In this document: positions 58,307 through 64,000 of the stretch, piece after piece
Layout: the number at the start of each line of letters is the position of its first letter
Position numbering within the stretch: position 1 is the stretch's first letter
Source of the DNA: Bordetella genomosp. 8
Lineage (GTDB): Bacteria; Pseudomonadota; Gammaproteobacteria; Burkholderiales; Burkholderiaceae_B
DNA: 64,000 bases
Direction of reading: 5' to 3'
NCBI RefSeq assembly: GCF_002119685.1
Contig: NZ_CP021108.1
Span: 5,084,001-5,148,000 of the forward strand
Notes under the pieces: generated by a model
What the model was told of the DNA's origin: nothing
Databases searched by the model: none
The model's input: the letters and a program-made list of their open reading frames with translations, nothing else
Translations under genes and position numbers: made by a program

Positions 58307-59818
58307 ATGATCGCCACCATCCCGCCCGCGCGCCGCGCCTCGCGCCGCTTCCCATTCGTGCCGGCCGTCCTCTCGGCACTGGTGCTTCTATCCGGCTGCA
58401 CGGTCGGGCCGGACTACGCGCGTCCGGACATGGCCATTCCCACCGCGTACAAGGAAAGCCCGCCGCGCAATCCGCCCCAATCCGGAGCCTGGAAGACCGC
58501 CCAGCCCGGCCAGATCGACGCCACCCGGAACTGGTGGGAAATCTACGGCGACAGCACCCTGAACGACCTGGAAACCCAGGCCACCGCCGCCAACCAGACC
58601 ATCGCCCAGGCCGCCGCCCAGTACCGGCAGGCACGTGCCCTGGTGCAGCAGGCCCGTGCCGCCTTCTGGCCCCAACTGGGCGCCGGCGTTTCGGCCGATA
58701 GGGCCCGCAGCATCGGCAACGGCGGCAGCAAGCTCGGCAACACCTACACCGCATCCCTGGACGCCGCCTGGGAGCCGGACCTGTGGGGCGCCGTCCGGCG
58801 CTCCGTGGAAGCCAGCGACGCCAGCGCCCAATCCAGCCAGGCGCAACTGGCCGCCGCGCGGCTCAGCGTGCAGGCCACGCTCGCCCAGGACTACCTGCAA
58901 CTGCGCGTCACCGACGAACTCAAGGCCTTGTTCGCGCGCACCATCGCCGCCTTCGAGCGTTCCCTGAAACTGACGCAGAGCCAGTACAACGCCGGCGTCG
59001 CGCTGCGTTCCGACGTCGCACTGGCCGAAGCGCAGCTGAGAACGGCGCAGGCGTCCGCCATCGATCTCGATACCCAGCGCAACCAGCTCGAACATGCCAT
59101 CGCCATCCTGACCGGCCGCGCGCCGGCCGACTTCAGCCTGCCGGCCGCGCCCGAAAGCTGGCAGGCCAGGGTTCCCGACATTCCCACCGGCCTGCCATCG
59201 GAACTGCTGGAACGCCGCCCGGACATCGCCAGCGCCGAACGCCTGGCGGCGTCCGCCAACGCCCAGATCGGCGTGGCGCAGTCGGCGTTCTACCCCGACG
59301 TCACCCTGAGCGCCGCGATCGGTTTCAGCAGCGGCAGCGCCGGCCTGGCGCAATGGTTCAACACGCCCGGCAGGATCTGGTCGCTGGGCGCGGCGCTGGC
59401 CGAAACGATCTTCGACGGCGGGCTGCGCAGCGCGCGCGTCGACGAAGCTCGCGCCGGTTTCGATGCCGCGGCGGCCCAATACAAGCAGACGGTGCTGGGC
59501 GGCTTCCAGGAAGTCGAGGACAACCTGTCCAATCTGCGCGTGCTGGCCGACGAAAGCGTCGCCCAGGACCAGGCGGTCACGGCGTCGCGGCTGTCCGAAC
59601 GCCTCGCCCTGGCGCAGTACCGCGCCGGCACCACGACCTACCTGACCGTGGTTACCGCCCAGGCCCTGACCCTGTCCAACGAACGCACCGCCGCGGACCT
59701 GCTGGGCCGCCGCCTGCTGGCCAGCGTGGCGCTGATCAAGGCCACCGGCGGCGGCTGGAACGCCGCGCAGCTCGGCGTGCCGATGGCGGACGCCGCGCCG
59801 TCCGGCCCCGCCCACTGA
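58307..59818 (+). CDS. RND efflux outer-membrane channel lipoprotein (OprM/NodT family)
   Basis: The 503-aa protein has a lipoprotein signal with lipobox LLSGC (Cys31) and the TolC-like channel fold in two repeats: NWWEIYGDSTLNDLETQATAANQTI and LRSDVALAEAQLRTAQASAIDL in the first half, LLERRPDIASAERLAASANAQIGVAQSAFYPDVTL in the second. It would be the outer-membrane part of a tripartite pump. Its position before the adaptor is unusual: in many RND operons the channel gene is last. It is 35 bases before the adaptor gene. Confidence 0.92.
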   Translation: MIATIPPARRASRRFPFVPAVLSALVLLSGCTVGPDYARPDMAIPTAYKESPPRNPPQSGAWKTAQPGQIDATRNWWEIYGDSTLNDLETQATAANQTIAQAAAQYRQARALVQQARAAFWPQLGAGVSADRARSIGNGGSKLGNTYTASLDAAWEPDLWGAVRRSVEASDASAQSSQAQLAAARLSVQATLAQDYLQLRVTDELKALFARTIAAFERSLKLTQSQYNAGVALRSDVALAEAQLRTAQASAIDLDTQRNQLEHAIAILTGRAPADFSLPAAPESWQARVPDIPTGLPSELLERRPDIASAERLAASANAQIGVAQSAFYPDVTLSAAIGFSSGSAGLAQWFNTPGRIWSLGAALAETIFDGGLRSARVDEARAGFDAAAAQYKQTVLGGFQEVEDNLSNLRVLADESVAQDQAVTASRLSERLALAQYRAGTTTYLTVVTAQALTLSNERTAADLLGRRLLASVALIKATGGGWNAAQLGVPMADAAPSGPAH

Positions 59819-59852
59819 ATCCTGACCGTATCCAAGACTGAGAGCGTAGATC

Positions 59853-61046
59853 ATGGCAGATGCATTGTCCCGGCGCCGCGCCGGATACGCGGCCGCCGCC
59901 GTGTCCCTGGCGGCGATTGCCGCCGGCTTCTGGGGCGTCGAGCACCGGGCCGAGTCGGCGGACGCGCCGGCGCCCAAGACGCCGCCCGTCATCGTGACCT
60001 CCACGCGGGTCGAACAGCAGGACGTGCCCGTCTACCTGACCGGCGTGGGCACCGTCACCGCCAACCAGAGCGTGACGGTCAAGACCCGCGTCGACGGCGA
60101 GCTGGACAAGATAGGCTTCGTCGAAGGCCAGGACGTCAAGGCCGGCCAGATGCTGGCGCAACTGGACCCGCGTGCGTTGCAGGCACAACTGGCGCAGGCC
60201 AAGGCCACCCAGGCCAAGGACCAGGCGCAACTGCTGAACGCCCGCCTGGACCTGAAGCGCTTCACCCAGCTGACCAAGGAAGACGCCGCCACCCAGCAGC
60301 AACTGGACACCCAGCGTGCGCTGGTCGCGCAGCTGGAGGCGACCGTGCAGATGGACGAAGCGCAGGTCTCGTTCGCGCAAGTGCAGCTGGGCTACACCAC
60401 CATCACCGCGCCCATCGGCGGCCGCGTGGGCGCGCGCCTGGTGGATCCGGGCAATATCGTGCACGCCAGCGATACCGGCGGGCTCGTCGTCATCAACCAG
60501 ATCGATCCCATCTCGGTGATCTTCACGGTGCCGGAATCGGCGGTGGGAGACATCAACGCCGCCATGGCCGACACCCCCCAGGGGCTGCCGGTCACCGCGC
60601 TGGGCCGGGAAACCAACCAGCCGCTGGGCACCGGCAAGCTGGTGCTGGTGAACAACCAGATCGACACCACCAGCGGCACCGTGCAATTGAAAGCCCTGTT
60701 CCCCAATCCCCGGCACGTCCTGTGGCCGGGCCAATACGTGAACGCGCGCCTGCAGCTCGCCACCCGCAAGCAGGCGCTGACCGTGCCGGCCGCCGTCGTG
60801 CAGCGCGGGCAGAACGGCACCTATGCCTATGCCCTGGACGACCAGGGCATCGCACGCATCCAGCCCATCCGCGTGGCGATGATCCAGGACAATGTCGCCG
60901 TGGTGGATGAAGGCCTGAAGCCCGGCGAACGCGTGGTGGTCGACGGCCAGTACAAGCTGCGCCCCGGCATCCACACCACCGAATCGAAAACATCGACCGC
61001 GATGGCGGGCGCCGCCGGCGGGCCCGCGCAAGGGGAAGGCAAATGA
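59853..61046 (+). CDS. RND efflux periplasmic adaptor (MdtA/AcrA type)
   Basis: The 397-aa protein has an N-terminal membrane segment, a biotinyl-lipoyl-like domain (GVGTVTANQSVTVKTRVDGELDKIGFVEGQDVKAGQMLAQLDP), a coiled-coil hairpin (about residues 108-160) and a beta-barrel domain with TTITAPIGGRVGARLVDPGNIVHASDTGGLVVINQIDPISVIFTVPE. It links pump and channel in the periplasm. It has no lipobox, unlike AcrA; like MdtA, it is anchored by its N-terminal helix. Its stop overlaps the pump start (ATGA). Confidence 0.93.
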   Translation: MADALSRRRAGYAAAAVSLAAIAAGFWGVEHRAESADAPAPKTPPVIVTSTRVEQQDVPVYLTGVGTVTANQSVTVKTRVDGELDKIGFVEGQDVKAGQMLAQLDPRALQAQLAQAKATQAKDQAQLLNARLDLKRFTQLTKEDAATQQQLDTQRALVAQLEATVQMDEAQVSFAQVQLGYTTITAPIGGRVGARLVDPGNIVHASDTGGLVVINQIDPISVIFTVPESAVGDINAAMADTPQGLPVTALGRETNQPLGTGKLVLVNNQIDTTSGTVQLKALFPNPRHVLWPGQYVNARLQLATRKQALTVPAAVVQRGQNGTYAYALDDQGIARIQPIRVAMIQDNVAVVDEGLKPGERVVVDGQYKLRPGIHTTESKTSTAMAGAAGGPAQGEGK

Positions 61047-64000
61047 GCATTTCCGCGTCGTTCATCAAGCGCCCCATCGGCACCAGCCTGCTGGCGCTGG
61101 CGCTGCTGCTGGTCGGCGTGGCCGCCTGGCCGCTGCTGCCGGTGGCACCGCTGCCCCAAGTGGATTTCCCCACCATCCAGGTCACCGTGAACCTGCCGGG
61201 CGGCAGCCCGGAAACCATGGCGTCCAACGTCGCGCAGCCGCTGGAACGGCAGTTTTCGCTGATCGCGGGCCTGTCGCAGATGACCTCGCTGAGCGGCCAG
61301 AGCCAGACCCAGATCACGCTGCAATTCGACCTGGACCGCAGCATCGAATCCGCCGCGGTCGACGTGCAGGCCGCCATCAACGCCGCTTCCGGCCAGTTGC
61401 CGTCCAACCTGCCCAACGCGCCTACCTTCCGCAAGGTCAATCCGGCCGACGCGCCCATCATGATCCTGAGCGTGCAGTCGGACACGCTGCCGATCACCGA
61501 GGTCAACGACTACGCCGACAACATCCTGGCGCAGCAGATATCGCAGATCAAGGGCGTGGGCCTGGTCAACATCGGCGGCCAGCAGAAACCGTCGGTGCGC
61601 GTGCAGGTCGACCCCACCAAGCTGAAATCGCTGGGCCTGAGCCTGGAGGACGTGCGCAACGTCATCGCCACCACCACGGTCAACCAGCCCAAGGGCACGA
61701 TAGACGGCCCCACGCAGAGCTTCACCACCTACACCAACGACCAGCTGCTGAAGGCCGCGCAGTGGAACGACATGGTACTGGCCTATCGCAACGGCGCGCC
61801 CATCCGCGTGCGCGACGTCGGCGTGGCCGTGGACGGGCCCGAGAACAACAAGCTGGCGGCCTGGGCCTATGCGGGGCCCGCCGCCGCCCCGGGCAACACG
61901 ATCACCAACGGTCGCGGGATCGTGCTGCAGGTCAGCAAGCAGCCGGGCGCCAACGTCATCGAGACCGTCGACGCCATCAAGGACGCCATGCCGCGCCTGC
62001 AGGCCGCCATCCCGCCCACCGTGCAGGTGAACACCATCATCGATCGCACCGCGAATATCCGCGCGTCGGTGCAGGATGTGGAATTCACGCTGATCCTGAC
62101 CATCGTGCTGGTGGTGATGATCATCTTCGTCTTCCTGCGCGACATCGCCGCCACGCTGATACCCTGCGTCACCGTCCCGCTGGCCTTGATGGGCACGGCC
62201 GGCATGATGTACGTGGCCGGGTTCAGCCTGGACAACCTGTCATTGATGGCGCTGACCATCGCCGTGGGTTTCGTGGTCGACGATGCCATCGTCATGCTGG
62301 AGAACATCTATCGCCACGTCGAGGACGGCATGGGGCCGCTGGAAGCCGCCTACAAGGGCGCCGGGGAGATCGGCTTCACCATCGTGTCGATCTCGGTGTC
62401 GTTGGTGGCGGTGTTCATCCCTCTGCTGTTGATGGGCGGCATCGTCGGCCGGCTGTTCCGCGAGTTCGCCGTCACCGTCACGCTGACCATCCTGGTGTCG
62501 GTCATCGTCTCGCTGACGCTGACGCCCATGCTGTGCTCGCGCTACCTGAAGAACCAGCACGGCCGCCAGCATGGCCGCCTGTTCATGCTGTTCGAGCGCG
62601 GCTTCGACGCCATGCTGGGCGGCTACAAGCGCGGCCTGCAATGGGTGCTGCGCCATCAGTTCATCACCCTGCTCAGCTTCATCGCCACGGTCGCGGTGAC
62701 CGGATTGATGTTCGTCACCATACCCAAGGGATTTTTCCCGCAGCAGGACACCGGCTATATCTTCGGCTTCGCCCAGTCGTCGCAGGATTCTTCCTTCGGC
62801 GCCATGAACCGCCGCATGGTGCAGCTGGCCGATATCGTGCGCCAGGACAAGGACGTGGCGGCCTTCGGCATGAGCGGCGACCAGACGCAGTTCAACACCG
62901 GCCGCTTCTTCATCGGGCTGCGCTCCAAGGAAGACGGCCGCACCGACAATGCCGACGAGGTCATCCGCCGCCTGCGGCCCAAGGTCGCGCAGGTGGAAGG
63001 CGTGACCCTGTATATGCAGGCCGGCCAGGACATCAACGTCGGCGGCCGGCTGTCGCGCACGCAATACCAGTACACCCTGACCGATTCCAACCTGGATGAA
63101 CTCAACCAATGGGCGCCGCGGCTGTCCACGCGTTTCGCCCAGTTGCCGCAGTTGACCGACGTGGCGTCGGACCAGCAGAGCAACGCGCCCACCGCCACGC
63201 TGACCATAGACCGCGCGCGGGCATCCAGCTTCGGCATCTCGCCCGCCCTGATCGATTCCACCATCTACGATGCCATCGGCCAACGGCAGGTCGCCCAGTA
63301 CTTCACGCAGTTGAACAGCTATCACGTGGTGCTGGAAGTGACGCCGGCGCTGCAGCGCGATCCCTCGCTGTTCGACAAGCTGTACCTGACCTCGCCGCTG
63401 ACCGGCGAGCAGGTGCCGCTGTCCACCTTCGTGAAGCTGGACACGAGCAAGACCAACTACCTGGCCATCAACCACCAGGGCCAGTTTCCGGCGGTCACCC
63501 TGTCGTTCAACCTGGCGCCGGGGACCTCGCTGGGCGAGGCCGTGCAGGCCATCAACGCCGCGCAGACGGAAATGGGCGTGCCGGCCACGCTGATCGGCTC
63601 CTTCCAGGGCGCGGCGCGCGCCTTTGGCGATTCGCTCAAATCGCAGCCCTACCTGATCGCCGCGGCGCTGATCGCGGTCTATATCGTCCTGGGCTTCCTG
63701 TACGAAAGCTATATCCATCCGCTGACCATCCTGTCCACGCTGCCCTCGGCCGGACTGGGCGCGCTGCTGATCCTGCGGGCCGGAGGCTACGACCTGAGCG
63801 TGATCGCGCTGATCGGCATCATCCTGCTGATCGGCATCGTCAAGAAGAACGGCATCATGATGATCGACTTCGCCCTGCATGCCGAACGCGAGCACGGCAT
63901 GTCGCCGCAGGAAGCCATCTACCAGGCCTGCCTGCTGCGGTTCCGGCCCATCATGATGACCACCATGTGCGCCCTGCTGAGCGGCCTGCCCCTGATGCTG
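61043..64000 (+). CDS. RND efflux pump, MdtB/MuxB type (partial, 986 codons visible)
   Basis: The reading frame is open to the window end. It begins MSISASFIKRPIGTSLLALALLLVGVAAWPLLPVAPLPQVDFPTIQVT and contains the RND signatures VDDAIVMLENIYRHVEDGMGPLEAA (helix 4 proton-relay Asp pair), GIVKKNGIMMIDFALHAEREHGMSPQEAI (helix 10) and a second large periplasmic loop. RND pumps of this size are about 1030-1050 aa, so only about 50-60 residues lie beyond the edge. It is like MdtB/MdtC. A second pump gene (MdtC-like) may follow outside the window, because MdtB-type pumps are usually paired. Confidence 0.95.
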   Translation, partial: MSISASFIKRPIGTSLLALALLLVGVAAWPLLPVAPLPQVDFPTIQVTVNLPGGSPETMASNVAQPLERQFSLIAGLSQMTSLSGQSQTQITLQFDLDRSIESAAVDVQAAINAASGQLPSNLPNAPTFRKVNPADAPIMILSVQSDTLPITEVNDYADNILAQQISQIKGVGLVNIGGQQKPSVRVQVDPTKLKSLGLSLEDVRNVIATTTVNQPKGTIDGPTQSFTTYTNDQLLKAAQWNDMVLAYRNGAPIRVRDVGVAVDGPENNKLAAWAYAGPAAAPGNTITNGRGIVLQVSKQPGANVIETVDAIKDAMPRLQAAIPPTVQVNTIIDRTANIRASVQDVEFTLILTIVLVVMIIFVFLRDIAATLIPCVTVPLALMGTAGMMYVAGFSLDNLSLMALTIAVGFVVDDAIVMLENIYRHVEDGMGPLEAAYKGAGEIGFTIVSISVSLVAVFIPLLLMGGIVGRLFREFAVTVTLTILVSVIVSLTLTPMLCSRYLKNQHGRQHGRLFMLFERGFDAMLGGYKRGLQWVLRHQFITLLSFIATVAVTGLMFVTIPKGFFPQQDTGYIFGFAQSSQDSSFGAMNRRMVQLADIVRQDKDVAAFGMSGDQTQFNTGRFFIGLRSKEDGRTDNADEVIRRLRPKVAQVEGVTLYMQAGQDINVGGRLSRTQYQYTLTDSNLDELNQWAPRLSTRFAQLPQLTDVASDQQSNAPTATLTIDRARASSFGISPALIDSTIYDAIGQRQVAQYFTQLNSYHVVLEVTPALQRDPSLFDKLYLTSPLTGEQVPLSTFVKLDTSKTNYLAINHQGQFPAVTLSFNLAPGTSLGEAVQAINAAQTEMGVPATLIGSFQGAARAFGDSLKSQPYLIAAALIAVYIVLGFLYESYIHPLTILSTLPSAGLGALLILRAGGYDLSVIALIGIILLIGIVKKNGIMMIDFALHAEREHGMSPQEAIYQACLLRFRPIMMTTMCALLSGLPLML

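Overview
The window is 64 kb of high-GC DNA with dense gene packing, many ATGA start/stop overlaps, a Bug-type tripartite-tricarboxylate receptor, several LysR and FadR-type regulators and several amide/amino-acid ABC uptake systems. This points to a betaproteobacterium of the Alcaligenaceae (Bordetella/Achromobacter type). The family is an inference from gene content; there is no rRNA or other marker gene here. I found no tRNA, rRNA, insertion sequence, phage gene or CRISPR array. I recognise 58 protein-coding genes, of which the first (DUF1800) and the last (RND pump) run off the window.

Region 1 (1-17,979) is the most unusual. Four sequences of the form GGCAC-N5-TTGC (sigma-54 -24/-12 promoters) lie, correctly oriented and close to start codons, upstream of (a) an ABC exporter fused to a histidine-kinase-like ATPase domain and a receiver domain, (b) an 11-gene glycan operon (two GT4-like, two GT9 and two GT2 glycosyltransferases, an SDR, a GmhB-like phosphatase, a NodU/CmcH carbamoyltransferase, a UDP-glucuronate decarboxylase and a PIG-L deacetylase), (c) a hemerythrin-like protein with a 70-aa companion, and (d) an exported DUF4142 protein. 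I read these as a probable RpoN-controlled stress/envelope-glycan regulon. No sigma-54 activator gene and no Wzx/Wzy/Wza-type genes are present in the window.

Region 2 (17,980-31,868) holds housekeeping and stress genes: a ClC channel overlapping a LysR gene, a 2Fe-2S ferredoxin, a Bug receptor, a glycine-zipper protein, DUF2239 and NYN-LOTUS proteins, Dps, an ECF42-type sigma factor with its DGPF/YCII partner, a ketopantoate reductase homologue, a DUF445 protein and a small lipoprotein. Several tandem repeats lie in and between genes between about 23.6 and 32 kb.

Region 3 (32,299-37,423) is an amide or carbamoyl-compound locus: an N-carbamoyl-D-amino-acid-hydrolase-like enzyme facing an operon of ABC ATPase, permease, binding protein and amidase. 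It is followed (37,708-48,691) by an SGNH hydrolase, an OpgC-like acyltransferase, a CSS-EAL phosphodiesterase, two MFS exporters, an AEC transporter divergent from a LysR regulator, and an ABC exporter.

Region 4 (48,777-57,707) is a seven-gene minus-strand operon for uptake of an amino-acid-like compound (binding protein, LivH, LivM, LivG, LivF) together with an M20 amidohydrolase and an MlrC-like M81 peptidase. Opposite it lies a FadR-type repressor gene; an 18-bp perfect palindrome sits just downstream of a good sigma-70 promoter in front of the binding protein. Region 5 (57,725-64,000) carries a small CopD/HemJ-like membrane protein and a tripartite RND efflux operon (outer-membrane channel, adaptor, pump) preceded by a palindromic operator.
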